64,000 bases of DNA from Streptomyces eurocidicus (GTDB lineage Bacteria > Actinomycetota > Actinomycetes > Streptomycetales > Streptomycetaceae), in assembly GCF_002891295.1 (NCBI RefSeq), contig NZ_LGUI01000004.1, positions 186,001 through 250,000 on the forward strand. Reading direction: 5' to 3'. Positions 25,715-34,578 of this stretch are shown in pieces. The stretch's first letter is position 1. The number at the start of each line of letters is the position of its first letter. Under the pieces are notes generated by a model that was not told where the DNA came from, did no database searches, and was given only the letters and a program-made list of their open reading frames with translations. A program made the position numbers and the translations under genes.

Positions 25715-26143
25715 TCACCCGTCCTCGGGAGCGGGCGCGAGCCGCTCCGCGGCCGCCGAGGCGAGGGCGGCCCGGGTCGGGCCGGGGACGGGGGTGGTCC
25801 GCCCGCTGCGACGGTCCACGCACACCCACACCACCTCGGCGTCCGCGACCGGCCGGCCGTCCTCCGCGCGGGTGACCGCCGCCGCGAACGTCAGGCTCTT
25901 GGTCCCCACGCGGCTCACATGCGGCGTCACGTCCAGCAGATCCTCGAAACCGGCCGGGGAGTGGTAGACGAACTCGGTCCTGCGTACGTGGTAGACGACG
26001 TCGTTGCGCTGGGGGTCGAACGACCCGGACAACCCGGCCTCGCGCAGGAAGGTGTTGAGGGCGGTCTCCACATAGGAGAAGTAGACTCCGTTGTGCACGT
26101 GGCCGTGCATGTCCACGTCGGAGAACGGCACACGCACCCGCAC
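25715..26143 (-). CDS. Hotdog-fold acyl-thioesterase (4HBT family)
   Basis: 142 residues from GTG 26143, which has GGAAGGGGA upstream; a longer frame from 26206 lacks a ribosome site. The active-site Asp is in FSDVDMHGHVHNGVYFSYVE, the 4-hydroxybenzoyl-CoA thioesterase pattern, and VGTKSLTFAAAVTR continues the fold. It would cleave an acyl-CoA or acyl-ACP. Here it could release a pimeloyl-type acid or edit stalled chains on the ACP of the island (inference). It is the first gene of the leftward operon, divergent from the enoyl reductase. Confidence 0.85.
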   Translation of the reverse strand: MRVRVPFSDVDMHGHVHNGVYFSYVETALNTFLREAGLSGSFDPQRNDVVYHVRRTEFVYHSPAGFEDLLDVTPHVSRVGTKSLTFAAAVTRAEDGRPVADAEVVWVCVDRRSGRTTPVPGPTRAALASAAAERLAPAPEDG

Positions 26144-26252
26144 GGACCGTCCCCTTCCGACTGGCTTCCGGATGGCTTCCAGATGGATGTGCACTCGCCC
26201 TGCCACCGTACACAGCCCGCCGCCGGAACGTCACCACCATGGGGGAACTCCC

Positions 26253-27263
26253 GTGCTCAGATGCGTCGTCAGGGCCTTCGGCCCGGCCGTGGACGTGGTC
26301 GCCACCGAGTGTTACGACCCGCCGCGGCCGGGGCCCGGCGAGGTCTCCGTGCGGATGCTCCTGGCGAGCGTCAACCCCTCGGACCTGGTGACGATCTCGG
26401 GGGCGTACGCCTCCCGCACCACGCTGCCCTTCGTGCCCGGGTTCGAGGGCGTGGGCGTGGTCGAGGCCACCGGCGCCGGGGTGAGCGAGGTCGCCGCCGG
26501 GCAGCGGGTGCTGCCGCTCGGTACGGCGGGCGCGTGGCAGCAGGTGAAGGTCGCCGAGGCCCGCTGGTGCCTGCCGGTGCTGCCACGGCTGACCGACGAG
26601 CAGGCGGCCACCTCGTACGTCAACCCGCTCACCGCGCTGCTGATGTCGCGTCAGTACGTGATCCCCGGTGGCGGCGCGGGGACCGCCGGGGCGGCGGGTG
26701 TCGTCGTCAACGCGGCCGCCTCCGCCATCGGCCGCATGGCCATCCGGATGCTGAACCGCGCCGGCGTCGAGCCCGTGGCCCTCGTCCGCCACCCCCGCGG
26801 CCGCGAACAGCTGACCGGACTGCGGACCGCGGCCGTCCTCTGCACCTCCGACGACGGCGTCCGTGAAGCCCTGCCCGCCGTCGTCCGCGAAGCCGCCGGC
26901 GGACGCCCGCCCACCGTCGTCCTCGACGCGGTGGGCGGCTCCGAGGGCGGTGACCTCGCCCGCGCCCTCGCGCCCGGCGGGACCCTGGTCCACTACGGCC
27001 TGCTCTCCGGACGCCCCCTGCCGCCGGCCCTCGCCACCGAACGCCCCGACGTCCGCGTCGTGTTGTTCCGCCTGCGCGACTGGGTGCACACCGCCGACCG
27101 CGCCCGGCTCACCGACGCCCTCGCGGAGGCACAACACCTGGTGGCCGACGGCACCGCCGCCACTCCCGTCGCGCACGTCCTGCCGTTGCGCGACGTACGG
27201 GAGGCCCTGCGGCGCGAGGCCGTCCCCGGCCGGACGGGGAAGGTCCTCCTGCGCGCGGACTGA
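26253..27263 (+). CDS. 2-enoyl-thioester reductase (MECR/Etr1-like MDR family)
   Basis: 336 residues from GTG 26253 after GGGGGA. MDR fold without the zinc Cys residues. LASVNPSDLVTISGAYASR (Tyr52) matches the catalytic-Tyr region of Etr1/MECR enoyl reductases, YVNPLTALLM near 122-131 is also typical, and a Rossmann NADPH site runs about 144-164. It would reduce a trans-2-enoyl thioester, a step of fatty-acid-like elongation. Its place beside the biotin genes fits a dedicated pimeloyl assembly line; a quinone reductase is the alternative. Confidence 0.75.
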   Translation: MLRCVVRAFGPAVDVVATECYDPPRPGPGEVSVRMLLASVNPSDLVTISGAYASRTTLPFVPGFEGVGVVEATGAGVSEVAAGQRVLPLGTAGAWQQVKVAEARWCLPVLPRLTDEQAATSYVNPLTALLMSRQYVIPGGGAGTAGAAGVVVNAAASAIGRMAIRMLNRAGVEPVALVRHPRGREQLTGLRTAAVLCTSDDGVREALPAVVREAAGGRPPTVVLDAVGGSEGGDLARALAPGGTLVHYGLLSGRPLPPALATERPDVRVVLFRLRDWVHTADRARLTDALAEAQHLVADGTAATPVAHVLPLRDVREALRREAVPGRTGKVLLRAD

Positions 27264-27397
27264 ACACGGACCGAACACGGGCCGAAGACGAACCGGACGT
27301 CGCTCGGGCCGGGCCGCGTGCGGCACCGGTGTGCGGCACCGGCAGGAGAAGAGCACCGGGCCGAAGAAGCGAGCCCGGAGACGGCCGGGCCGGGCAG

Positions 27398-27460
27398 CTT
27401 CCCCGGCCGGGGAAGGGCCATCGGTCCGCTTCCCGACGGGGCACCTCGACGAGGCGCCCC
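27398..27460 (+). terminator. Two hairpins between the enoyl reductase and bioA
   Basis: The first is a perfect 18-base palindrome, CTTCCCCGGCCGGGGAAG (27398-27415). The second pairs 27438-27448 with 27450-27460, with one mismatch and a tight loop. They may terminate the reductase transcript or act in the bioA leader. No biotin-repressor-type operator is recognisable. Confidence 0.5.
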
Positions 27461-27498
27461 GTTCCGCTTCCGCGCCCGGGCTCCTATGCTCCTGAAGC

Positions 27499-28800
27499 GT
27501 GACCCCCGACGCGGTAACCGGGCTGCTGGCCCTCGACCGACGGCACGTCTGGCACCCCTACGCCCCCATGCCCGGCGAGCGGGCCCCGCTCGTGGTCACC
27601 TCCGCCGCCGGGGTCCGCATCCGCCTGGCGGCACCGTTCGAAGGCCGCCCCGAACTGATCGACGGCATGGCCTCCTGGTGGGCCGTCATCCACGGCTACG
27701 CCCACCCCGCCCTCGACGCCGCGGCCCGCGACCAGCTCGCCCGCGTCAGCCATGTGATGTTCGGCGGCCTCACCCACGAGCCCGCCGTGCGCCTGGCCAC
27801 CCGCCTGGCCGCCCTGGCGCCCGGAGACCTCGAACACGTCTTCCTCTGCGACTCCGGTTCGGTGGCGGTCGAAGTGGCCCTGAAGATGTGCCTCCAGTAC
27901 TGGCGCTCCCGCGGCCGCCCCGAACGCCACCGCGTCCTCACCTGGCGCGGCGGATACCACGGCGACACCCTGCACGCCATGTCCGTGTGCGACCCCGACG
28001 GGGGCATGCACGGCCTGTGGCACGACATCCTGCCCCGCCAGGTCTTCGCCGACACCCCGCCCGGCGGCTTCGACGACCCCGTGGACCCCGCGTACACCGC
28101 CCGGCTGGCCGCGCTCGTCGAACGCCACGCGGACCGGCTGGCCGCCGTCATCGTCGAACCGGTCGTCCAGGGCGCGGGCGGGATGCGCTTCCACCACCCC
28201 GGTTACGTCCGGGAGCTGCGCCGCATCACCGAGGAGGCGGACGTCCTGCTGGTCCTGGACGAGATCGCCACCGGCTTCGGCAGGACGGGGGAGTTCCTCG
28301 CCGCCGACCACGCCCGCGTCACCCCGGACGTCCTGTGCCTCGGCAAGGCCCTCACCGGCGGCTACCTCTCCCTCGCCGCCACCCTGTGCACCCCGGAGGT
28401 GGCCCGGGGCATCTCCGCCGGGGAGACGCCCGTCCTGGCCCACGGCCCCACGTTCATGGGCAACCCGCTCGCCTGCGCCGTGGCCAACGCCTCCCTGGAC
28501 CTCCTGGAGGGCGGCGCCTGGCGCCACGACGTCCGGCGCGTCGGGTCCGGCCTGCGCGACGGCCTCGCCGCCGCCTCGGACCTGCCCGGCGTCCGCGACG
28601 TACGGGTGCTCGGCGCCATCGGCGTCGTCCAGCTCGACCACCCGGTGGACGTGCCCGCGGCGACCCGGGCCGCCGCGCGCGAAGGGGTGTGGCTGCGCCC
28701 CTTCCGCGACCTCGTCTACGCCATGCCGCCGTACGTCTGCACGCCGGAGGACATCGCCGCCGTGACACGCGCGATGACGGCGGCGGCGAAGGCGGGGTGA
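27499..28800 (+). CDS. bioA: BioA, adenosylmethionine-8-amino-7-oxononanoate aminotransferase
   Basis: 433 residues starting at GTG. A class III PLP aminotransferase: HVWHPYAPM (16-24) and [13 protein letters not shown] are diagnostic for BioA rather than other members. [15 protein letters not shown] holds the cofactor-stacking Tyr, Asp254 is in [14 protein letters not shown], and PLP Lys283 is in [11 protein letters not shown]. It converts KAPA to DAPA using SAM as amino donor. bioD follows 82 bases later. Confidence 0.95.
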   Translation: MTPDAVTGLLALDRRHVWHPYAPMPGERAPLVVTSAAGVRIRLAAPFEGRPELIDGMASWWAVIHGYAHPALDAAARDQLARVSHVMFGGLTHEPAVRLATRLAALAPGDLEHVFLCDSGSVAVEVALKMCLQYWRSRGRPERHRVLTWRGGYHGDTLHAMSVCDPDGGMHGLWHDILPRQVFADTPPGGFDDPVDPAYTARLAALVERHADRLAAVIVEPVVQGAGGMRFHHPGYVRELRRITEEADVLLVLDEIATGFGRTGEFLAADHARVTPDVLCLGKALTGGYLSLAATLCTPEVARGISAGETPVLAHGPTFMGNPLACAVANASLDLLEGGAWRHDVRRVGSGLRDGLAAASDLPGVRDVRVLGAIGVVQLDHPVDVPAATRAAAREGVWLRPFRDLVYAMPPYVCTPEDIAAVTRAMTAAAKAG

Positions 28801-28882
28801 ACGGACGACGGGGACGGATCCGGGCGGCGCGACGGATGGCCGGCAGCTGTGACAGCCGTGACGAACGGCGGAGAGGTGTGTT

Positions 28883-29599
28883 GTGGCGCTCCTGATGGTC
28901 AGCGGTACGGGAACCGAGGTGGGCAAGACCGTCACCACGGCCGCGGTGGCGGCGCTCGCCCTGGCTGCCGGGCGGCGGGTGGCCGTCGTCAAGCCCGTAC
29001 AGACGGGCCTGCCACCGGGCGGGCACGGCGACCTCGCGGACGTCGTCCGCCTGGCCGGGCCCCTCACCACCCGTGAACTCGCCCGCTACCCCGACCCGCT
29101 GGCCCCCGCCACCGCCGCGCGCCGCGCCGTACTGCCGCCGGTCCGCCTGGAACGGGCCGCGGAGGCGCTGACCGTCCTTCAGGAGACCCACGACCTGGTG
29201 CTCTGCGAGGGCGCGGGCGGCCTGCTCGCCCGCTTCGACGAGCGCGGCTGGACCCTGGCCGACCTGGCGGTCCTGCTCGGGGCGCCCGTCCTGGTCGTCG
29301 CCGCCCCCGGGCTGGGCACCCTCAACGCGACCGCCCTCACCACGGAGGTCCTGCGCCACCGGGACGCGCGCTGCGCGGGCGTGGTCGTCGGCAGCTGGCC
29401 CGTGGCACCCGACCTGGCCATGCGGTGCAACCTCGGCGACCTGCCGGCGGTCGCCGGAGCGCCGCTGGAGGGGATCCTGCCCGCGGGCCTGGCCGGCCGG
29501 CCGCCCGCGGCCTTCGCCGAGGCGGCCCGGGCGGGCCTGGCGCCCTCGCTGGGCGGCGTCCTCGACGTCGCGGACTTCACCGCGCGCCACACGGCCTGA
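28883..29599 (+). CDS. bioD: BioD, dethiobiotin synthetase
   Basis: 238 residues from GTG 28883 after GGAGAGG. P-loop [10 protein letters not shown] at 7-16, VVKPVQTG with the catalytic Lys, and [11 protein letters not shown] near 110-120 are BioD motifs. It closes the ureido ring of DAPA with carbon dioxide and ATP. It lies between bioA and bioB in the order of the pathway. Confidence 0.95.
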   Translation: MALLMVSGTGTEVGKTVTTAAVAALALAAGRRVAVVKPVQTGLPPGGHGDLADVVRLAGPLTTRELARYPDPLAPATAARRAVLPPVRLERAAEALTVLQETHDLVLCEGAGGLLARFDERGWTLADLAVLLGAPVLVVAAPGLGTLNATALTTEVLRHRDARCAGVVVGSWPVAPDLAMRCNLGDLPAVAGAPLEGILPAGLAGRPPAAFAEAARAGLAPSLGGVLDVADFTARHTA

Positions 29600-29786
29600 C
29601 CGGATCCGGGCGCGCCACGACGGATGTCGTAGCTCCGGTTGTCTGATTGTGTCCCTGTACGGCCCCGCCGGGCGGCGTGATACTCGTCCTCAGTACGGCA
29701 CTCGCCCTGGTTTCGAACGGGTTCCCGGACGTATCCGCCCGGCCACCCGTCCACCCCCACGAACCACTCAGAGAGGTCCGTCCCCC

Positions 29787-30857
29787 ATGCACGGTCCCGG
29801 CATACTCGACACCCTCGTGGACAAGGCCCTGCGGCGTGAGGTCCCCACCCGCGAGGAGGCCCTGGCCGTCCTGCGGACCGAGGACGACGACATCCTCGAC
29901 GTCGTCGCCGCCGCGTCCCGGGTCCGGCGCCGCTACTTCGGGCTCCGCGTCAAACTCAACTTCCTGGTGAACCTCAAGAGCGGACTCTGCCCCGAGGACT
30001 GCGGCTACTGCTCGCAGCGCCTCGGCTCCCAGGCCGACGTCCTCAAGTACACCTGGCTCAAACCCGAGGAGGCGGCGAAGGCGGCCGCCGCCGGCGTGGC
30101 CGCCGGTGCCAAACGGGTCTGCCTCGTCGCCAGCGGCCGCGGTCCCACCGACCGGGACATCCACCGGGTCGCCGACACCATCTCCGCCATCCGCGAGGAG
30201 AGCCCCGGCGTGGAGATCTGCGCCTGCCTCGGGCTGCTCTCCCAGGGGCAGGCCGCGCGGCTGTGCGACGCCGGAGCGGACGCCTACAACCACAACCTGA
30301 ACACCGCCGGCGAACGCTACGCCGACATCTGTACCACCCACACCTACGAGGACCGCGTCGAGACCGTGGGCCAGGCCCGCGACGCCGGGCTCTCGCCCTG
30401 TTCCGGCCTCATCGCCGGGATGGGCGAGACCGACGAGGACCTGGTGGACGTCGCCCTGTCGCTGCGCGCGCTCGACCCGGACTCCGTACCCGTCAACTTC
30501 CTCATGCCCTTCGAAGGCACCCCGCTCGCACGGGAATGGACCCTCACCCCGCAGCGCTGCCTGCGCATCCTGGCCATGGTCCGCTTCGTCTGCCCGGACG
30601 TGGAGGTACGTGTCGGCGGCGGCCGCGAGATCCATCTGCGCGGTATGCAACCCCTCGCCCTGCACATCGCCAACTCGGTCTTCCTCGGCGACTACCTCAC
30701 CAGCGAGGGCCAACCCGGCGCGGCCGACCTGGAGATGATCCGTGACGCGGGGTTCCGCGTCGAGGGCGTGGACGAGGTCACCATGCCGGACCACCGCGAC
30801 GACGTCGTGACGCCCCGCAAGCGCGGCGCCGGAACGGCCCTGCCGCCCAACGCCTGA
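29787..30857 (+). CDS. bioB: BioB, biotin synthase
   Basis: 356 residues from ATG 29787 with GAGAGG upstream. The radical-SAM CxxxCxxC is C68-C72-C75 in [38 protein letters not shown] and [15 protein letters not shown] carry the usual substrate and auxiliary-cluster residues (the Arg ligand is in the latter). It inserts sulfur into dethiobiotin. The 187-base gap after bioD may hold its own promoter. The C-terminus has a basic tail. Confidence 0.95.
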   Translation: MHGPGILDTLVDKALRREVPTREEALAVLRTEDDDILDVVAAASRVRRRYFGLRVKLNFLVNLKSGLCPEDCGYCSQRLGSQADVLKYTWLKPEEAAKAAAAGVAAGAKRVCLVASGRGPTDRDIHRVADTISAIREESPGVEICACLGLLSQGQAARLCDAGADAYNHNLNTAGERYADICTTHTYEDRVETVGQARDAGLSPCSGLIAGMGETDEDLVDVALSLRALDPDSVPVNFLMPFEGTPLAREWTLTPQRCLRILAMVRFVCPDVEVRVGGGREIHLRGMQPLALHIANSVFLGDYLTSEGQPGAADLEMIRDAGFRVEGVDEVTMPDHRDDVVTPRKRGAGTALPPNA

Positions 30858-30886
30858 ACACCACGGCGGGCGGGAACCGTCAGGAC

Positions 30887-32209
30887 ATGGAAAGGAACGG
30901 TACGGAACGAACGACGGCGGGAGAGCACACCGGCGGCTGTCCCGCCGTGGACCTGTTCTCGGCGGACTTCACCGCCGACCCCTGGCCGGCCTTCGCCCGC
31001 CTCCAGCACACCTCACCGGTCCACCACGACCCCACCACCGGCCTCTGGCTGGTGAGCAGGCACCGCGACGTACGCCGCATCCTCCTCGACCCCGAGCGCT
31101 TCCGGCCCGACAACACCCTTGACGCCGTCGCACGGATGTCCATCCCCGCCCTGCGGCACCTCGCGGCCGCGGGCTTCGCCCTCCCGCCCACCCTGGCGAA
31201 CAACGGCACCGACCGGCACCCCGGTCTGCGCAGCCTGGTCAGCGGCCTGCTCTCCGGCGCCCGGGTCACGGCCGCCGCGCCCCTCGTGGAACGCCTCACC
31301 CACCGGCACCTGGACGCGGTGGAGGCCGAGCTCGCCGCCCACGGGCACTGCGACCTGGTCACCACGCTCACCCGCGACCTGCCCTTCACCGTCATGCTCG
31401 ACATCCTCGGCCTGCGCGCCGACGTCGACGCCGACACCGGGGTCGACCTCACCACCCTGGCACGCTGGAACGACGCCTCACTCGAACTCTTCTGGGGCCT
31501 CCCGCCCCGCGCCCGGCAACCCGGTCTCGCCCGCCTCGCCGCCGACTTCTTCACCTGGCTGGGCGGCCTCGCCGACCGTGCCGCACCCGGCGGGCCCGGT
31601 CTCCTCGGACTGCTGGCCGCCCACCGGCACCCCGACGGCACCCCGCTCGGCCGGCAGGAGATCGTCGCCGTCTGCTACTTCATGATCATTGCCGGTCAGG
31701 CGACCACCGGGCAGATGCTCGCCACCATGCTCCAACGCGCCCTGCACGACACCGCCTTGTGGCCCCGCCTGGGCACGGAGCCCGGCCTCGCCCAGGCGTG
31801 GGCCGAGGAGATGCTGCGCCGCGAACCGCCCCTGACCGCCTGGCGCCGCGTCACCGCCGCGCCCGTCAGGATCGGCGGCACCGCCCTGCCCGCCGGAGCC
31901 CCCCTGCTGCTCATGCTCGCCGCGACCGGCTCCGACCCCCGCGTCTTCGACGCGCCGCACGCCCTGCGCCCCGGCCGCCCGCGCGCCCGCGACCACCTGT
32001 CCTTCGGCATCGGCCGCCACCGCTGCCCCGGCGCGGCACTCGCCCGCATGGAGGCGCGCGTGGTGCTGCGTACGGTCTCCCACCGGTGCCCCACGCTCCG
32101 GCCCGCCCGCCCGGCCGCCGAGGAGCCCCTCCTGGGGTTGCTGTCCTTCCGGGCGCCCATGCAGGTGATGGTCCGGCCGGGCGGCGACCGGGGCGGGGAC
32201 GGCGGGTGA
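30887..32209 (+). CDS. Cytochrome P450 in the biotin island (BioI-like role?)
   Basis: 440 residues, a canonical class I P450: I-helix AGQATT (269-274), ExxR at 308-311 (EMLR), heme loop FGIGRHRCPG with Cys380. It follows bioB by 29 bases on the same strand. In Bacillus, BioI (a P450) cleaves acyl-ACP chains to make pimeloyl-ACP, and an ACP is encoded in this island, so a similar role is tempting. Oxidation of a finished biotin-like product (for example a hydroxylation or desaturation) is the alternative. Sequence alone does not show which. Confidence 0.85.
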   Translation: MERNGTERTTAGEHTGGCPAVDLFSADFTADPWPAFARLQHTSPVHHDPTTGLWLVSRHRDVRRILLDPERFRPDNTLDAVARMSIPALRHLAAAGFALPPTLANNGTDRHPGLRSLVSGLLSGARVTAAAPLVERLTHRHLDAVEAELAAHGHCDLVTTLTRDLPFTVMLDILGLRADVDADTGVDLTTLARWNDASLELFWGLPPRARQPGLARLAADFFTWLGGLADRAAPGGPGLLGLLAAHRHPDGTPLGRQEIVAVCYFMIIAGQATTGQMLATMLQRALHDTALWPRLGTEPGLAQAWAEEMLRREPPLTAWRRVTAAPVRIGGTALPAGAPLLLMLAATGSDPRVFDAPHALRPGRPRARDHLSFGIGRHRCPGAALARMEARVVLRTVSHRCPTLRPARPAAEEPLLGLLSFRAPMQVMVRPGGDRGGDGG

Positions 32210-32274
32210 CGGCGCAGGACACGAGGCACGGGGAGGACAGGTGACCGCGACGGGTACGGGGGAGGGGACGGCGG

Positions 32275-33003
32275 GTGACCGCGCCGGACATGGGGGACGG
32301 GTCCGCCCTGGTGCTGCACGGACGGTCGGCGCACGTCCTGGCCGTGTACGAACCGGCCGCGCCGTGCCTGTCACCGGAGGAACGGGCCCGGGCCGCCCGG
32401 CTCCCGCCCGCCGCCCGGCGGGACTTCACCGCGGCCCACCTCCTGATCCGCCACTGCGCGGCCGCCTTCCTCGGCACCCCCGCCCACGGCCTGGACGTCG
32501 TCCAGCGATGCGCGCACTGCCGGGGCCCCCACGGGCGCCCGACGCTCCGTCAGGTACCCCGGCTGTACGTGACGTTGTCCCACTGCGCCGGACACGTCGC
32601 CGCGGCCGCGTCCTGGCACCCCGTCGGCGTGGACGTCGAACGACTGCCACCGGGCCCGGGATGGCGCCGGGCGGGCGCGAGGTCGCTCACGCGCGCGGAG
32701 TCCGCCCTCGTGGCCCGCGCGCCCTGCCCACCGGCGGCGTTCCTGCGTCAGTGGGTGCGTAAGGAGGCCCTGGTCAAGGCGGGGTCGGCCCATCTCGGCG
32801 GCCTGCGCCGGGTGGATCTCTCCGAGTTGCCGGTGGACGACCTCCACGGTGGGCCGCTGGTGCGCCGGTCGCGGTGGCGGGGGTGGTCGGTCATGGACTG
32901 GAGGGACGGAGGGGAGGCGGGCGTCGTGGGCGCCGCCGTCAGCTGTGGCGCGCCGAGGCTGCTGACCGTGTCCGGGGAGCGGGATCCGCGGCGGGGACCG
33001 TAG
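32275..33003 (+). CDS. 4'-phosphopantetheinyl transferase (Sfp-type)
   Basis: 242 residues starting at GTG 32275 with GAGGGGA upstream. VGVDVERL near 115 and FLRQWVRKEALVKAG near 157-171 are the Mg and CoA-binding motifs of Sfp-type transferases. It would load the 4'-phosphopantetheine arm on a carrier protein. The obvious partner is the free ACP at 36955-37191 in the other part of the island. It ends in front of a strong terminator. Confidence 0.9.
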   Translation: MTAPDMGDGSALVLHGRSAHVLAVYEPAAPCLSPEERARAARLPPAARRDFTAAHLLIRHCAAAFLGTPAHGLDVVQRCAHCRGPHGRPTLRQVPRLYVTLSHCAGHVAAAASWHPVGVDVERLPPGPGWRRAGARSLTRAESALVARAPCPPAAFLRQWVRKEALVKAGSAHLGGLRRVDLSELPVDDLHGGPLVRRSRWRGWSVMDWRDGGEAGVVGAAVSCGAPRLLTVSGERDPRRGP

Positions 33004-33105
33004 GCGCCGCCACCTGTCGCGCGCCGAGGCCGCCGACCGCCCCCCGGGCGCGGGAGCCGTCCGGTCGGCGGGACGACCGGACCACCCGCTCGTGACGTGC
33101 GGCGG

Positions 33106-33143
33106 CCGCACCCGGCGGCCCGGGAGAGGGCCGCCGGGTGCGG
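33106..33143. terminator. Terminator after the phosphopantetheinyl transferase
   Basis: A perfect 16-base inverted repeat (33106-33121 and 33128-33143) with a 6-base loop. It lies between convergent transcripts and closes the rightward bioA-to-PPTase unit. Confidence 0.8.
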
Positions 33144-33208
33144 GCTGAGCCCCTGTGTGCCGACGCGCACAACCTCACGCCGGTACGGAACCCGGTCCCG
33201 CCGTCCGG

Positions 33209-33343
33209 CTATTTGTCCGCGTGACCGCCGAGATAGAACAGCAGCCAGATGAAACCTGCGAAGAGGTGGGTGACGAAGACATAGACCAGCACCCGCAGGG
33301 CGACCTGGCGTTCCGCCGGCATACGCCCGCGATGCCACTTCAC
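33209..33343 (-). CDS. Single-pass membrane microprotein (44 residues)
   Basis: GTG start in a GTGA overlap with the ArsR gene (33340-33343). A basic N-terminus (VKWHRGRMPAERQ) is followed by one long helix, VLVYVFVTHLFAGFIWLLFY. The sequence resembles a small actinobacterial family often found beside HTH regulators (recalled, possibly DUF6126). The role is unknown; coupling to the regulator suggests a membrane partner for it. Confidence 0.65.
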   Translation of the reverse strand: MKWHRGRMPAERQVALRVLVYVFVTHLFAGFIWLLFYLGGHADK

Positions 33344-33690
33344 CGCGCGGCTCCCGTCTCCGCGTCGCGGAGCTCCTCGAGGAGCTCGTGCTGCCCGGCG
33401 AGCATCTCGGTCAGGATCCGGCGGGCCGCGCGCATCAGCTCGGCCACGTCCCCGCCGGCGATCTCGTAGACGACGGTGGAGCCGGCGCGGGTGGCGGTGA
33501 CGATGCCCGAGCGGCGCAGCACCGCCAGCTGCTGGGACAGGCTGGACGGCTCGATCTCGATCGCGGCCAGTAGATCCCGTACGGGCATGGGCCCGTCCTG
33601 GAGCAGCTCCAGCACCCGGATACGCACCGGGTGTCCCAGCATCCGGAAGAACTCGGCCTTCGCCTGATACAGGGGAACCGGCGCCTTCAT
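33340..33690 (-). CDS. ArsR/SmtB-family transcriptional regulator
   Basis: 116 residues with a winged helix: FFRMLGHPVRIRVLELL (helix 1-2), DLLAAIEIEPSSLSQQLAVLRRSGIV (recognition region), and STVVYEIA (wing). No Cys pair typical of metal sensors is visible, so the signal may not be a metal. ATGA overlap with the upstream 57-residue gene. A perfect palindrome at 33910-33925 just before the operon is a likely autoregulatory site. Confidence 0.88.
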   Translation of the reverse strand: MKAPVPLYQAKAEFFRMLGHPVRIRVLELLQDGPMPVRDLLAAIEIEPSSLSQQLAVLRRSGIVTATRAGSTVVYEIAGGDVAELMRAARRILTEMLAGQHELLEELRDAETGAAR

Positions 33691-33860
33691 GACTGCTCAC
33701 CTTCCGTGTCCACACCGTTCTCACGAGCCAGACGCAACGCGTCCTCCAGCTCGTCCGCCGCCACCGCGAGCGCATACGCGTCCCCGGCCTCCCGCGCGGC
33801 CTCCACGGCCTCCCGCGCCCGGCGCACCCGCGCCAGCGCCGCCTCGACGAACCCGCCCAC
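33687..33860 (-). CDS. Small alpha-helical protein (57 residues)
   Basis: GTG 33860 has GGAGG a few bases upstream. The frame extends to 34043 but the extra part crosses the operator and promoter region. The peptide is one long Ala/Arg/Glu helix (FVEAALARVRRAREAVEAA) ending ELEDALRLARENGV, probably a coiled coil. It is the first gene of the three-gene ArsR operon. Function unknown. Confidence 0.6.
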   Translation of the reverse strand: MGGFVEAALARVRRAREAVEAAREAGDAYALAVAADELEDALRLARENGVDTEGEQS

Positions 33861-33909
33861 CCCAGACCTCCGCACCCGGCACGACTTGGCCACTACGGCA
33901 ACTAATGAA

Positions 33910-33925
33910 TTGAAGAACTCTTCAA
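33910..33925. promoter_or_regulatory. Palindromic operator TTGAAGAACTCTTCAA
   Basis: Perfect 7-base arms with a 2-base centre, 50 bases upstream of the small-helix gene. It fits the kind of site bound by ArsR-family dimers. Very likely the autoregulatory operator of the ArsR operon. Confidence 0.7.
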
Positions 33926-34023
33926 GCCTACCGCTCGGGGAGCGCTCTGGCCCGAGTCGGCACTCGGCACGGCGGAAGGCCGTGGTCATGGCGGTGCCGC
34001 CCGGTACCGCCGGCCGCCTGGAG

Positions 34024-34047
34024 CGAATTGCATATTTCTGCAATTCG
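34024..34047. promoter_or_regulatory. Palindrome CGAATTGCA-(6)-TGCAATTCG upstream of yjdM
   Basis: Perfect 9-base arms around TATTTC, 34 bases before the yjdM start and in the shared divergent region. AT-rich in a GC-rich surrounding, so probably an operator overlapping the yjdM promoter (TACAGT further down could be the -10). Confidence 0.6.
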
Positions 34048-34080
34048 TCATTCCTGCGAGCCCGAGGCTACAGTGGCCCG

Positions 34081-34434
34081 GTGACCGAGAACCTGCCGCC
34101 GTGCCCCGAATGCTCCAGCGCGTACACCTATGAGATGGGAGCGCTCCTGGTCTGCCCCGAATGCGGCCACGAGTGGACGCCCGCCTCCGCGGAGACCGCG
34201 AGCGACACCGAGGACGGGGTGATCAAGGATTCGGTCGGCAATGTCCTCGCCGATGGCGACACGGTCACGGTGGTCAAGAGCCTGAAGGTCAAGGGCCACC
34301 CGACCGGGATCAAGGCGGGCACCAAGGTGCGCAACATCCGCCTGGTGGACGGCGCGGACGGCCACGACATCGACTGCAAGATCGACGGGTTCGGTGCCAT
34401 GCAGCTCAAGTCCAGCGTGGTCAAGAAGGTCTGA
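34081..34434 (+). CDS. yjdM: YjdM/PhnA-type zinc-ribbon protein
   Basis: 117 residues from GTG 34081. An N-terminal zinc ribbon CPECSSAYTY...CPECGHEW is followed by the PhnA domain (VIKDSVGNVLADGDTVTVV, KVKGHPTGIKAGTKVRNIRL). The family was once linked to phosphonate use; its true role is unclear. It is a single gene, not part of the biotin pathway, placed between the two halves of the island. Confidence 0.92.
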   Translation: MTENLPPCPECSSAYTYEMGALLVCPECGHEWTPASAETASDTEDGVIKDSVGNVLADGDTVTVVKSLKVKGHPTGIKAGTKVRNIRLVDGADGHDIDCKIDGFGAMQLKSSVVKKV

Positions 34435-34578
34435 CCCGATACGCCGGCACGCCGGGCACCGCGACACCGGCTGTGCCGTCGAGGGCGGAACGGAGCCTCA
34501 CCCGCGCGCCGTCGCAGCCCTCCCGCGGCGCCTGTGCCCCGGCCGCCGACGACCCGTCCCCGGCCGGCGCCGCGCCGC

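Noticed and set aside
24419..26866. An 815-residue plus-strand frame
   Set aside because: Antisense to the BioMNY and thioesterase genes, which have clear domains and start-stop overlaps.
27264..27498. A biotin-repressor (BirA or BioQ) operator before bioA
   Set aside because: TGAAC occurs near 27262, but no partner half-site (GTTAC/GTTCA) at the right spacing could be seen.
27484..29070. A 528-residue minus-strand frame
   Set aside because: Antisense to bioA and bioD; no motif.
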